In this document: one piece after another, positions 7,756-21,313 of the stretch
Position numbering within the stretch: the stretch's first letter is position 1
Layout of the letters: every line of letters begins with the position of its first letter
Origin: JADKCZ01 sp963786945
GTDB taxonomy: Bacteria; Myxococcota; Myxococcia; Myxococcales; Anaeromyxobacteraceae
NCBI GenBank assembly: GCA_963786945.1
Contig: CAWBAO010000004.1
Span: forward strand, 558,001-622,000
DNA length: 64,000 bases
Direction: 5' to 3'
Made by a program: the position numbers and the translations under genes
The notes under the pieces: model-generated
The model's input: the letters and a program-made list of their open reading frames with translations, nothing else
Databases searched by the model: none
What the model was told of the DNA's origin: nothing

Positions 7756-8901
7756 TCAGCGGCTGCCGAGCAGGACGAAGGCGCCGTCCTTGACGGTGAG
7801 CAGCTCGAAGGCGTCGAGGCCGAGCCCGTTGTGGTCGGCTGGCGAGAAGTTGAAGACGCCGGAGACGCCGACGAAGCCGCGGGTGGCCTCGAGGGCGGCG
7901 CGGGTCCTGGCCGGGTCGAGGCCGCCGGCCTTGCCGGCCTGGGCGAGGAGCAGGAGCGCGTCCCAGGCATAGCCGCCGAAGGCGCTGGCCGGCTCCTGGT
8001 ACCGGTCCTCGTAGGCCTTCTTGTAGGCGATCAGCACGGCCTTCTGCGGGTGGCCGGCGGGCAGCGCCTCGGCGACCAGGATCCGGCTGGCCGGGAAGAT
8101 CACCCCCTCGGCGGCGGCGCCGGCGGCCCTGGCGTACTGGATGTTGCCGAAGCCGTGGCTCTGGAAGATGGGGCCGGTGAAGCCGATCTGCCGGGCGTTC
8201 TTGATGACGATGGCCTGGGCCGGCTCGATCGACCAGTTGAGGATGGCCTCGACGCCGGCGGCCTTGAGCTTGGTGACCTCGGCGGTCAGGTCGGTGGCCG
8301 CCTTGTCGTAGACCTCGCTGGCCACCACGGTGATCCCGGCGCCGGGCGCCAGCTTCTCGAGCTGGTCCTTGCCGGCCTTGCCGAAGCCGGTGTTGGAGGA
8401 GAGCAGCCCGATCCGCGTCACCTTCATCCGCTTCATGGTCGCGAAGACCTGGGCCATGGCGTCGCTGTCCTTCTGGGCGGTCTTGAACACCCACGGGGCC
8501 ACCGGGTTGACGATGGCCTCGGCGGCGGCGCAGGAGAGCAGCAGCACCTTGGCCTCCTGGGCGATGGGCTTCACCGCCATCGACTCGCCCGAGGTGGAGG
8601 GGCCGATGATGGCGAAGACCTGCTCCTCGTCGATGAGCTGGCGGGCCATCGACACGGCCTTCTCCGGGCTGGCCCCGGTGTCCTTCACCACCAGCTTCAC
8701 GGGGCGGCCGGCGATGCCCCCCCGGGCGTTCAGGTCGGCGACCAGGAGCTCGAGCGAGCGGGCCTCGGGGGCGCCGAGGAAGGAGGCCGGGCCGGTCACG
8801 GCCAGCAGCGCCCCGACCACCAGCGGCGGCTCGGCGCGGCCGGCGGCGGGGCTGAGCAGCAGGATGCCGAGGAGGAGGGGGGCGAGGCGGCGGAGCGTCA
8901 T
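7756..8901 (-). CDS. ABC transporter periplasmic substrate-binding protein (LivK family), copy 2
   Basis: A 381-residue paralogue of the next gene. A Sec signal peptide (RRLAPLLLGILLLSPAAGRA) precedes PPLVVGALLAVTGPASFLG. The cleft elements are as in copy 1 but with ELLVADLNARGGIAGRP and AIIGPSTSGESMAV; the C-terminal lobe has more substitutions (YKKAYEDRYQEPASAFGGYAW). It is the second gene of the operon, 40 bases after the ACT-domain gene. The segments at 8056-8168 and 8178-8340 are base-identical to the corresponding parts of copy 1, which suggests recent gene conversion. Confidence 0.92.
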   Translation of the reverse strand: MTLRRLAPLLLGILLLSPAAGRAEPPLVVGALLAVTGPASFLGAPEARSLELLVADLNARGGIAGRPVKLVVKDTGASPEKAVSMARQLIDEEQVFAIIGPSTSGESMAVKPIAQEAKVLLLSCAAAEAIVNPVAPWVFKTAQKDSDAMAQVFATMKRMKVTRIGLLSSNTGFGKAGKDQLEKLAPGAGITVVASEVYDKAATDLTAEVTKLKAAGVEAILNWSIEPAQAIVIKNARQIGFTGPIFQSHGFGNIQYARAAGAAAEGVIFPASRILVAEALPAGHPQKAVLIAYKKAYEDRYQEPASAFGGYAWDALLLLAQAGKAGGLDPARTRAALEATRGFVGVSGVFNFSPADHNGLGLDAFELLTVKDGAFVLLGSR

Positions 8902-8941
8902 GAGGGGGCGTTCCTTTCGTCGGGTGGGGCCGGGGAGGTGG

Positions 8942-9373
8942 TCAGGTCCGGTGCACGTCGCGGGCCTCGAGGACCCGGGCCCCGGCGGCGCGGAGGGCGG
9001 TGAGCGCGGCCGCGTCGTCGTCGAAGCGGAAGACGACCACGGCCCCCTCGCCGGCCTTCACCGGGAAGGCGTACATGTACTCGACGTTGATGGCGGCGGT
9101 GCGCAGCGCGGCCAGCACGCCGGCCAGCCCGCCCGGGCGATCGGGCACCTCGACCGCCACCACGCCGGTCCGGCGGGCCACGGCGCCGGCCTCCTTGAGC
9201 GCGGCCAGCGCGGCCTCGGTGTCGTCGACGATGAGCCGGAGGATGCCGAAGTCGGCCTCGTCGGCCAGGGAGAGGGCGCGCAGGTTGACGCCCCGGCGCG
9301 CCAGCACGTCGACCACGTCGGCCAGGCCGCCGGACTTGTTCTCCAGGAAGATCGAGAGCTGCTCGACGCCCAC
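8942..9373 (-). CDS. Tandem ACT-domain protein
   Basis: A 143-residue cytoplasmic protein made of two ACT domains (about residues 3-68 and 70-140). The first begins EQLSIFLENKSGGLADVVDVL, with the Gly-rich turn that usually binds an amino acid; the second has VEVPDRPGGLAGVLAALRTA. There is no catalytic domain. It is the first gene of the operon ending in the PaaK-like ligase. Stand-alone ACT proteins next to phenylacetate-CoA ligases are frequent in bacteria and archaea, where they are thought to sense aromatic or branched-chain amino acids. I infer a ligand-sensing role for this operon. Confidence 0.88.
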   Translation of the reverse strand: MGVEQLSIFLENKSGGLADVVDVLARRGVNLRALSLADEADFGILRLIVDDTEAALAALKEAGAVARRTGVVAVEVPDRPGGLAGVLAALRTAAINVEYMYAFPVKAGEGAVVVFRFDDDAAALTALRAAGARVLEARDVHRT

Positions 9374-9491
9374 GCCGGCTCCGGGAAACGGGGAACCGTG
9401 GACGATACCCGAAAGGGCACCGGCCGGAAAAGGATGCTTTCGGCCCGACCTGCGAAATCTCCCCCAAAGGCAGCGCGCCGGCGCCGGGCCG

Positions 9492-10289
9492 CTACTTGTC
9501 GGTCTGCAGGATGACCGGCAGCCCGCTCTTGCCGCCGCCCACCACCACGATCTTGGTGTTGGGGCTCAGCGCCAGCGCCTGGGTGGCCTCGATCCCCTTC
9601 CACTGCAGGTACTCGGAGGTCAGCCCCTGGCGGACGATCGACTGGTACTTGGCGATGCCCTCCGCCTCCACCTGCTTGCGCTGGGCCTCCTGCCGCTCCT
9701 TGTCGAGGGTGAACTTCATCTTCTGCGAGCGCTGCTCCTCGGCCAGCTTGTCGGCGATGGCGGTCTTGATGGTCTCCGGCAGGGACACGTCGCGCACCAG
9801 CACCGCCTCCACCACCACGTGCTTGCCGGCCAGCGCCTTGAGCACCTCCTCGTAGATCTGCCGCTCGATCTCCTCGCGCCGGGTCGAGTAGATCTCCTCG
9901 GGCTGGTAGCGGCCGAACACCTTGCGCGCCTCGGAGCGGACCACCGGCCCGATGAGCTTCTGGTCGTAGTCCTGCCCGATCCTGGTCTGCAGCTCGAAGA
10001 GCTCGTCCTCCTTGGGGCGGTAGCGGATGGACGCGTCCACCACCATGGTCAGGCCGTTGGAGGAGATGACCGTCAGCTGCTCCTTCATCTCGTGGACGCG
10101 GGTGTCGTAGGGGATGACCGAGTTCCAGACCGGCATGACGTGCAGCCCCTCGCCCAGCACCTCCTTGGACGTGCCGCCGCTCAACGACTTGAAGACGATG
10201 CCGCGGTGGCCGGACTGGACCACCGGGCAGCGGCAGCCCTCCATGAACGGCATGGCGGCGAGGGTGGCGAGCAGGAGGGTGCGGCGCAT
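9492..10289 (-). CDS. SPFH/prohibitin-family lipoprotein
   Basis: A 265-residue protein. The first 20 residues form a signal peptide ending in MEGC, a likely lipobox. An SPFH (band 7) domain follows: HRGIVFKSLSGGTSKEVLGEGLH, VVDASIRYRPKEDELFELQTR and the helical LVRDVSLPETIKTAIADKL. A long charged helix (residues about 185-225) is a probable coiled coil for oligomer formation. Family members form membrane scaffolds or protease-regulating rings. The gene stands alone between the Liv operon and a divergent DUF3943 gene, so its partner is unknown. Confidence 0.85.
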   Translation of the reverse strand: MRRTLLLATLAAMPFMEGCRCPVVQSGHRGIVFKSLSGGTSKEVLGEGLHVMPVWNSVIPYDTRVHEMKEQLTVISSNGLTMVVDASIRYRPKEDELFELQTRIGQDYDQKLIGPVVRSEARKVFGRYQPEEIYSTRREEIERQIYEEVLKALAGKHVVVEAVLVRDVSLPETIKTAIADKLAEEQRSQKMKFTLDKERQEAQRKQVEAEGIAKYQSIVRQGLTSEYLQWKGIEATQALALSPNTKIVVVGGGKSGLPVILQTDK

Positions 10290-10497
10290 GGCGGCTCCTT
10301 GGGTGGGTGCGCGAGGATGGTACCGCCTCGGCCGCGCCAGCGTGAACTCCGGGACGCCCGCCCCCGGCGCGGGGGCCGGGCCTGGGCCGTCGGGTCGCCC
10401 GGGGGCTCCCGGGAGCGTGAAAATCTGCTATGGAGCGGGCCTTGATGGCCGGGATGGGCGAGGTGAGCAGGGGCCGGCCAGCGAACGGCGGCGGCGC

Positions 10498-11595
10498 GTG
10501 ACGAGCATTCCGTGGGGAGCACTGGTGGTTTCCGTCCTGGCGCAGGGGATCCCCCTGGCGGCGCCGGCCTCGGAGTCGCCCTCCCCGCCGCCGATCGGCC
10601 TCGCGATCGACGGGCTCCGGCTCCCGCCCACCGTCCTCCCCTCCCCGGGACCGGCCCCGGAGTCCTTCGCCGTGGCGACCTGCGCCCGGATCCGGAAGGA
10701 GCTGGCCCTGCCGCCCGGCGGGTCCGGCTGCCTGCGGCTGGAGCGGGCCGGCGACGAGGACCGCCCGGTCCCCCGCCCCATCCCCTCCAGCCCATCGCTC
10801 AAGGAGTTCGAGGCCAGCGCCCCGGTCATCTCCCTGCTGCCCTCCATCGCCGACGCCCGGCCCGGGGGCGTCCCGGACCCGAGCGAGATGAAGCTCTCCC
10901 AGGCCGACGGCCTCCGCCTCGACGCCCGGTACCAGAAGCTGGCCAAGGACTCGGTCTACCTGGCCAGCCTCGGGATCGTGGTGATGGGGACGATGATCGT
11001 GATGCCCCCCTCGGTCTCGAAGTGGAACACCACCGACCGGGCGGCCTTCGTCGGCGCCATGCCGAGCCAGTGGTACAAGCACGTGAGCAAGGGGCCGGTG
11101 GTCGACCAGGACAAGTGGGCCATCAACTACATCGGCCACCCCATCTCCGGGTCGTTCTACTACCAGGTGGCCCGCAACGACGGCTTCGGCGTGCTCGGGT
11201 CGACGGTCTACGCGGCGATGATGTCGGGCTTCTTCTGGGAGTACGGGATCGAGGCCTTCGCCGAGGTCCCCTCGACCCAGGACCTGATCGTGACCCCGCT
11301 GGGCGGCGCCCTGCTCGGGGAGGCCATGTACCAGGCCGGGCAGGCCGTGGTCCGCGGCGGGGGCACCCTCCTCGGCTCGAGCCTCCTGGGCGGGACGGCG
11401 CTGGTCCTCCTCAACCCGGCCGGCAGCCTCATCAACGGGATCGACTGGCTGCTCTTCGGCCCCCCCTCGCTCGACGCGCCCCCGGGGCGCGGGCTGAGCG
11501 CGCGCTCCTCGCTGGTCTTCTACCCCATCCGCCACCCCGACCAGCCGGACCTGAAGGACAACTACTTCGGGCTGCAGCTGGACATCGCCCTGTGA
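10498..11595 (+). CDS. DUF3943 domain protein, probably outer membrane
   Basis: A 365-residue protein when started at the GTG at 10498, which puts a hydrophobic signal-like segment (WGALVVSVLAQGIPLAAPAS) at the N-terminus; the open frame continues upstream but lacks sense there. A Pro-rich linker follows. The DUF3943 block begins about residue 180: DKWAINYIGHPISGSFYY, VARNDGFG, SGFFWEYGIEAF and STQDLIVTPLGGALLGE. The family is found in Gram-negative envelopes with unknown function. Ends are convergent with gltD, with a strong hairpin between them. The 207 bases upstream, shared with the divergent SPFH gene, contain nothing else I recognise. Confidence 0.8.
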   Translation: MTSIPWGALVVSVLAQGIPLAAPASESPSPPPIGLAIDGLRLPPTVLPSPGPAPESFAVATCARIRKELALPPGGSGCLRLERAGDEDRPVPRPIPSSPSLKEFEASAPVISLLPSIADARPGGVPDPSEMKLSQADGLRLDARYQKLAKDSVYLASLGIVVMGTMIVMPPSVSKWNTTDRAAFVGAMPSQWYKHVSKGPVVDQDKWAINYIGHPISGSFYYQVARNDGFGVLGSTVYAAMMSGFFWEYGIEAFAEVPSTQDLIVTPLGGALLGEAMYQAGQAVVRGGGTLLGSSLLGGTALVLLNPAGSLINGIDWLLFGPPSLDAPPGRGLSARSSLVFYPIRHPDQPDLKDNYFGLQLDIAL

Positions 11596-11600
11596 CGGCC

Positions 11601-11620
11601 CGCCGGCCTCCCGGCCGGCG
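11601..11620. terminator. Bidirectional terminator-like hairpin
   Basis: A perfect 8-bp inverted repeat, CGCCGGCC then TCCC then GGCCGGCG, lies between the convergent ends of the DUF3943 gene and gltD. There is no long T-tract on either side, only C-rich sequence, so termination strength is uncertain. Confidence 0.55.
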
Positions 11621-11635
11621 TCGTCCCCCCCCCGG

Positions 11636-13123
11636 TCAGGCGGTCAGCACCGTCTCGCCGTGCGAGAGGTAGCGGTCCACCGACTGCGCCGCCAGCCGCC
11701 CCTCGCGGATGGCCCAGACCACCAGCGACTGGCCCCGCGCCATGTCGCCGGCGGCGAAGATGCCCGGGACGCTGGTCATCTTGTCGGCGTCGGTCCAGAC
11801 GTTGCCCCGGTCGTCCAGCTTGCACTGCAGCTGGCCGGGGAGCGTCTTCTCCGGCCCGGTGAAGCCGAGCGCCAGCAGCACCAGGTCGGCGGGGATGACC
11901 CGCTCCGTGCCGGGCACCTGGTGTGGCCCGAAGCGGCCGTCGGCCCCCTTGCGCCACTCCACCGAGACCAGGTGGAGCTCCTTGACCCGGCCGTCGGCGT
12001 CGCCGACGAACCGCGTGGTGAGCACCTGGTACTGGCGCGGATCGGCCCCCTGCAGCGCCCTGGCCTCCTCCTGCCCGTAGTCCAGCTTGTAGACCTTGGG
12101 CCACTGGGGCCACGGGTTGTCGGCGGCGCGCTGGTCGGGCGGGCGCGGCAGGATCTCGAGCTGGGTGACGCTGCTGGCCCCGTGGCGCAGGGAGGTGCCG
12201 ACGCAGTCGGTGCCGGTGTCGCCGCCGCCGATGACCACCACGTGCTTCCCCCGGGCCGAGAGGTACTGGCCGTCGGCCAGCCCGGAGTCGAGCAGGCTCT
12301 TGGTGTTCTGGTGGAGGAACTCCATGGCCAGGTGGATGCCCTGCAGCTGGCGCCCCTCGACGGGCAGGTCGCGCGCCGCCGTGGCGCCACCGCACAGGAC
12401 CACCGCCTCGTAGTCCTTGACCAGCCGGTCGGCGCTGATGTGCCTGCCGATCTCGGTGGAGGTGACGAAGCGGATCCCCTCGTCGGCCAGCAGCTTGACC
12501 CGGCGCTGCACCACCGCCTTGTCCAGCTTCATGTTGGGGATGCCGTACATGAGCAGGCCGCCGATCCGGTCGGCGCGCTCGAAGACCGTGACCACGTGCC
12601 CCGCCTTGTTGAGCTGCGCGGCGCAGGCCAGGCCGGCGGGGCCGGAGCCGACCACCGCCACCCGCTTGCCGGTCCGCACCGGCGGCGGCTCGGCCACCAC
12701 CCAGCCCTCGGCGAAGGCCCGGTCGATGATCTCGGCCTCGAGGGTCTTGATGGTGACCGGGTCGCCGTTGAGGCCGCAGGTGCAGCTCCCCTCGCACGGC
12801 GCCGGGCAGACCCGCCCGGTGAACTCGGGGAAGTTGTTGGTCTTGGCCAGCCGGATGAACGCCTCGCGCCACTGGCCGCGGTAGACCAGGTCGTTCCACT
12901 CCGGGATGAGGTTGTTGATGGGGCAGCCCGAGGCCATGCCGGCGATCAGCGTGCCGGTGTGGCAGAAGGGGATGCCGCAGTCCATGCAGCGGGCCCCCTG
13001 CTGGCGGAGCGTCTCCTCGGCCCAGGCCGGGTGGGTCTCGCTCCAGTCCTTGACGCGCTCCAGCGGCGGGCGCTCGTGCCTCGGCGCGCGCTGGTACTCC
13101 AGGAATCCGGTCGGCTTTCCCAT
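11636..13123 (-). CDS. gltD: Glutamate synthase small subunit
   Basis: A 495-residue FAD/NADPH protein of normal GltD length. The N-terminal Fe-S domain has CMDCGIPFCHTG and GCPINNLIPEWND, followed by CPAPCEGSCTCG. Two dinucleotide folds follow: VAVVGSGPAGLACAAQL (FAD, about residue 150) and VVVIGGGDTGTDCVG (NADPH). A closing GIFAAGDMARGQSLVVWAI binds FAD. It passes electrons from NADPH to GltB for glutamate synthesis from glutamine and 2-oxoglutarate. The ATG is 2 bases after the gltB stop. Confidence 0.96.
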   Translation of the reverse strand: MGKPTGFLEYQRAPRHERPPLERVKDWSETHPAWAEETLRQQGARCMDCGIPFCHTGTLIAGMASGCPINNLIPEWNDLVYRGQWREAFIRLAKTNNFPEFTGRVCPAPCEGSCTCGLNGDPVTIKTLEAEIIDRAFAEGWVVAEPPPVRTGKRVAVVGSGPAGLACAAQLNKAGHVVTVFERADRIGGLLMYGIPNMKLDKAVVQRRVKLLADEGIRFVTSTEIGRHISADRLVKDYEAVVLCGGATAARDLPVEGRQLQGIHLAMEFLHQNTKSLLDSGLADGQYLSARGKHVVVIGGGDTGTDCVGTSLRHGASSVTQLEILPRPPDQRAADNPWPQWPKVYKLDYGQEEARALQGADPRQYQVLTTRFVGDADGRVKELHLVSVEWRKGADGRFGPHQVPGTERVIPADLVLLALGFTGPEKTLPGQLQCKLDDRGNVWTDADKMTSVPGIFAAGDMARGQSLVVWAIREGRLAAQSVDRYLSHGETVLTA

Positions 13124-13125
13124 GC

Positions 13126-17737
<4,612 letters not shown>

Positions 17738-17853
17738 CTCGTCCCTGGCCCTCGAGGGGAATGATCCCCGCCGTCCGGCGCCGGTGGCGGCGACCTCCGC
17801 ACCGCCACCCACGCCGGGAATCGACCTGCCGCCGCCCTGAATCGGACCGGCGA

Positions 17854-17882
17854 GTGTGACCCATGGCGGGAACGACCGTCAA
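17854..17882 (-). promoter_or_regulatory. Possible gltB promoter
   Basis: On the minus strand TTGACG (17877-17882) is a good -35 match; 17 bases on lies TCACAC, a poor -10. The distance to the gltB ATG is about 120 bases. Weak candidate based only on the hexamer. Confidence 0.25.
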
Positions 17883-17904
17883 GGCCGGAAGGACTGCCGG
17901 ATTT

Positions 17905-17918
17905 CGGGCAGCTGCCCG
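17905..17918. promoter_or_regulatory. 14-bp perfect palindrome, candidate operator
   Basis: CGGGCAGCTGCCCG lies in the 301-base gap between gltB (-) and a lipoprotein gene (+). A second related half-palindrome, CGGGCAGCCCG, follows at 17924-17934. The site is upstream of the candidate gltB promoter and about 120 bases before the lipoprotein gene. The rest of this gap shows no ORF or RNA that I can recognise. Binding factor unknown. Confidence 0.35.
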
Positions 17919-18038
17919 ATCTCCGGGCAGCCCGGATCCGGCCGCTCCTTCGCGCCGCAACCCCGCGCCGGAGCCGGTGTTGAGGTGGTGGAGCGCACCG
18001 CGGGAACGACCCCGCCCCGCTCCTCGAGGAGACCCACC

Positions 18039-19319
18039 ATGAAGACCACCCTGCTGTTGGCCGCCGCGCTGGCGCTGGCCGCCTGCGGCCAGGCCAGCGA
18101 CTTCTCCGGGGCCACGCCCGACGTCGCCGGGCTGGCGCTGGAGGTCGAGGGCGGCCCGGCCGAGGGGCTGCCGCCGGCCACGCCGTCGGCCGCGGCGCCG
18201 CCCGCCGCGCTGGCCGCCACGCCGGGCGACGGCGACGACCTGGCCACCATCCGCGCCGAGGTGAAGGCGCTCAACGGCGAGCTGCGCCGGGTGATGGAGC
18301 GGGTGCAGGAGGCGGTCCAGGCCCAGGGCACCCCGGCCGTCGGCGACCGGATGGTCTACGGGCCGGCCGATCGCTGCGTGGTGCAGGACGCCGGCGGCGC
18401 GTGCACCGCCTCGGCCAACTTCGTGCTGGGCGTGAAGCGGGAGCGGGACCACGTCTTCAGCTGGCTCCTCGAGGCGCGCCCGGTGGGCTCGACCGACCAG
18501 GCCGACTTCAGGCCGGTGGCCGCCGGCTGGCTGGCGCGCGGCGCCCACCCGCACCGCGGCGTCGGCCGGCTGGCCATCAACCTGCGCAACCTGAAGGCGG
18601 TCCAGCCGCTCTCCCCGGGCGACGGCTTCCTGCTGGCCGGCTTCGCCAACGGCCAGGTCGCCAAGTCGCTCCACTACCGCCTCGTCGAGTTCACCCCCGA
18701 CGGCACCGCCCCCCGCACCGCCGCCTTCGTGGGCATGAAGAACGCCGCCGGCGTCCGCCGCGTCCGGGTGGCCACGCCGCAGGACCTGCTCGCCGGCCCC
18801 AACGGCGCCGAGCTGCTGCTGGCGCGCGCCGCCTGGCTGCCGGGCGTGGCCGGTCGCACCTACTCGATCGTCACCAACTGGAAGCAGCTCGATCGCACGG
18901 TCTGGCCGCCGGTCCTGGGCGGCACCGCCCACGGCGACGTGCCGGGCGCCACCTGGGACGCGGGCTACTACTTCGGCCGCGCCTGCTACGCGCCGGCCAG
19001 CCCGGGCGCGCCGCTCACCCTGAGGTTCAAGGAGTGGTACCTGTGCGAGCGGACCGAGGGGCCGGTCGCCTGCGCGGCCCGCCAGGGTGGCAGCTCGACG
19101 GTGGTCACCGGCAGCGGGTCCTGGGCCGACAATTGCCGGCTCGCCGTCGAGCCCCCCGAGCTCGGCGATCCGGGCGACGCCGGCGAGCAGCCGGAGCACG
19201 ACAGCGACGAGCCGGGCATGGACGGCTCCGGCATGCAGCTGCCGCCCCAGCCGCCGGGCGGCCCCGACGACACCGGCGCGCCTCCGGCCGGGATGCCGGG
19301 CATGAACCCGATGATGTAG
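18039..19319 (+). CDS. Putative lipoprotein, lineage-specific
   Basis: A 426-residue protein that I do not recognise. The ATG at 18039 has a GAGGAG ribosome site 8 bases before it and starts a lipoprotein signal (KTTLLLAAALALAAC). An Ala/Pro-rich linker follows, then a predicted helix with a heptad look (DLATIRAEVKALNGELRRVM, residues about 67-90) that could trimerise, and then a strand-rich domain to about residue 370. The C-terminal 55 residues are acidic, Pro-, Gly- and Met-rich, ending in MPGMNPMM, which could bind metal or lie disordered. It stands alone between gltB and resB, followed by a hairpin. Confidence 0.75.
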   Translation: MKTTLLLAAALALAACGQASDFSGATPDVAGLALEVEGGPAEGLPPATPSAAAPPAALAATPGDGDDLATIRAEVKALNGELRRVMERVQEAVQAQGTPAVGDRMVYGPADRCVVQDAGGACTASANFVLGVKRERDHVFSWLLEARPVGSTDQADFRPVAAGWLARGAHPHRGVGRLAINLRNLKAVQPLSPGDGFLLAGFANGQVAKSLHYRLVEFTPDGTAPRTAAFVGMKNAAGVRRVRVATPQDLLAGPNGAELLLARAAWLPGVAGRTYSIVTNWKQLDRTVWPPVLGGTAHGDVPGATWDAGYYFGRACYAPASPGAPLTLRFKEWYLCERTEGPVACAARQGGSSTVVTGSGSWADNCRLAVEPPELGDPGDAGEQPEHDSDEPGMDGSGMQLPPQPPGGPDDTGAPPAGMPGMNPMM

Positions 19320-19345
19320 CTCGCCGTCCGCCGCGCGGGATCGAG

Positions 19346-19373
19346 GGCCGGTCGCCCCTGCGGGCGGCCGGCC
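19346..19373 (+). terminator. Terminator hairpin after the lipoprotein gene
   Basis: Two 12-base arms (GGCCGGTCGCCC and GGGCGGCCGGCC) pair fully, counting one G-T pair, around the loop CTGC. It begins 27 bases after the stop codon. The following bases include only a short CTTT run. Confidence 0.6.
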
Positions 19374-19674
19374 CGGCTCGCCTGCGCTTTACCCGGAGTT
19401 GAAGGGGGGCCCTCGCCGGCCCTCCGGACACGGTCGGCGGGCCCGCCGGTTCCGCTTCCGATGCGGGCGCCGTTGTGCCATGGTCCCCCTCCCCGCTGGC
19501 GTCCCGGTCCGGGAGAGGCCGGCGGGTGCAGCGTTTGCGCCGGTGGCCGATGCCGTCGCTTTTCCTGCGGTGTCCGGTTGGCCGGACCGGGCGGATTCCC
19601 CTCGAAGTCCGAGGGTTTCGGGGCCTCGGCCACGGGCACGTGGCTTGCTGGCTCCGAGCGCTTCACGGAGGTTC
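19374..19674. other. Intergenic stretch before resB, no gene found
   Basis: About 300 bases between the hairpin and the resB start. A reading frame is open through it in phase with resB, but its translation is Arg/Gly/Pro-rich without a domain, and the resB ATG has its own ribosome site (GGAGG). I see no ORF with a ribosome site, no tRNA and no clear promoter. Confidence 0.5.
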
Positions 19675-21302
19675 ATGGTGAGCAACACTTCGAGTTCCGC
19701 CGGCCCGTCGCCGGAGGCTGCGGTGAGCGCCGGCGCCCGCGAGGCCCGGCTGACCACGCTGCTGGTCTTCGGCGCCCTGGCGCTCGGCGCGGTGGCGCAG
19801 ATTCGGATCCCGCCCGGGCCGACGACGCTGGTGGCGGCCACCGCCGTCGCCAGCCTGGTGGTGCTGGGGCTCTCCTTCGTGGTGCCGGGGCGGCTGCGGA
19901 CCACGCTGGCGGGGTTCCGCTTCGTCTCCGCGCTGCTCATCGCCCTGGCGATCTTCGCCATCCTCGGGACGCTCATCCTGCAGGGGAAGCCGGCCGCGCT
20001 CTACCAGGCGAAGTACCCCGCGGTGGCCCCCCTCATCCTGGCGCTCCGCTTCGACGACATCTTCCACGGGCTGCCCTACGCCGGCCTGATGGCCCTCTTC
20101 GGGGCCGCCATCCTGGCCTCGGCCTCCCTGCGCTGGCCGATCTCGGCGCGGCGGGCGGGCTTCTTCATCGCCCACGTCGGCCTGCTGGTCTCCGGCGCCG
20201 GCGCGGCCGCCTCCAGCATGCTCTCGGTGCGCGGCCGGATCGACCTCTTCGCCGGCGGCGACGTGGCCCACCAGGTCCGCGTCACCAGGAACGGCGTGCC
20301 CACCGGCGCCGTCGAGCCCCTGCCGTTCGAGCTGAAGCTCGACCAGTTCGACCTCGTCAACTACGAGACCGAGTACCGGGTCGGCTTCTACGAGAAGGCC
20401 CGGATCGTCCGGGACGGCGTGGCCATGGACGACTTCCGGCTCAAGACCAGCTTCGACCCCGACCTCGGCTGGCACCGGCTGCCGCAGGGCGATCGCTTCC
20501 GCCTCAAGGCCATCTACCCCGACTTCGAGCTGGTGCCGCAGCTGACGCCGGCCGCCGACGGGCCGCCGGCGCTGCAGGTGGCGCTGGCGGGCCGCGTCCA
20601 GTGGCTCCAGCCCGGCGAGGTGGCCGCCACCCCGGACGGCTCGCTGGCGGTGGCCTTCGGTGACCGGCGGCCGGAGCCCCCCCGGGCTACCCCACGGCCG
20701 TGCTGGTGTCGGCCCTCGATCGGCAGGTGGTGATCCACCGCGCCGACGGCGACGCCACCCAGCCCCTCGCCGAGGGGCTCTCGCTGCTGGGCGGCGCCGT
20801 CCGCTTCGACCGGCTGCTGGCCCACTCGGCCCGCGCCGCCACCTACCAGACGCGCAGCCGCGAGTGGCGCAACCCGGCGGTGGTCTTCGAGACCGAGGTG
20901 AACGGCCGCCCGTCCGAGACCCTGGCCACCGCCGCCCAGCCGCGCGGCGTCTTCCTGCGCGACGGGAAGGCGGCCCTGGTCTTCGAGAAGCGGGACAAGG
21001 AGGTCAAGGCCTTCCTCTCCCACGTCACGGCGCGCCGGGGCGACGAGATGGAGCGGGCGGTGATCTCGGTGAACGAGCCGTTCGACTTCGGCGGCTGGAC
21101 GCTCTACCAGGTCAACTACAACCCGGAGGACCCGACCTACTCCGGGCTCGAGGCGGTGCGGGATCCCGGCGTGCTCTGGGTCTTCGTCGGCTTCGGGCTC
21201 ATCTGCGTCGGCGTCTTCTACATGCTCTACGTCGAGCCCCGCCTGCGCGGCGGCGGGATCGATCGCCGGGCGCCGGCCGCCGCGCCGGCCGCCACGCCCT
21301 GA
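19675..21302 (+). CDS. resB: Cytochrome c biogenesis protein ResB (one -1 frameshift as assembled)
   Basis: Started at the ATG at 19675, which has a GGAGG ribosome site, and read across one frame change, this is a ResB-family protein of about 542 residues. The first part has four hydrophobic segments (LTTLLVFGALALGAVAQI, VVLGLSFVVPG, FVSALLIALAIFAILGTL, AGFFIAHVGLLVSGAGAA) and begins a large periplasmic domain. The second part has FDFGGWTLYQVNYNPEDPTY, a typical ResB motif, then a last membrane segment. The break is in a run of seven Cs (20677-20683); eight would join the frames as EPPPGYPTAV. ResB and CcsA together attach heme to apocytochromes c outside the membrane. Probably a homopolymer error. 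Confidence 0.88.
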
Positions 21303-21313
21303 GGGAGACCCGC

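Noticed and set aside
9374..9491. Possible riboswitch leader before the ACT gene
   Set aside because: Some stem-like repeats exist, but nothing matches a riboswitch core that I know.
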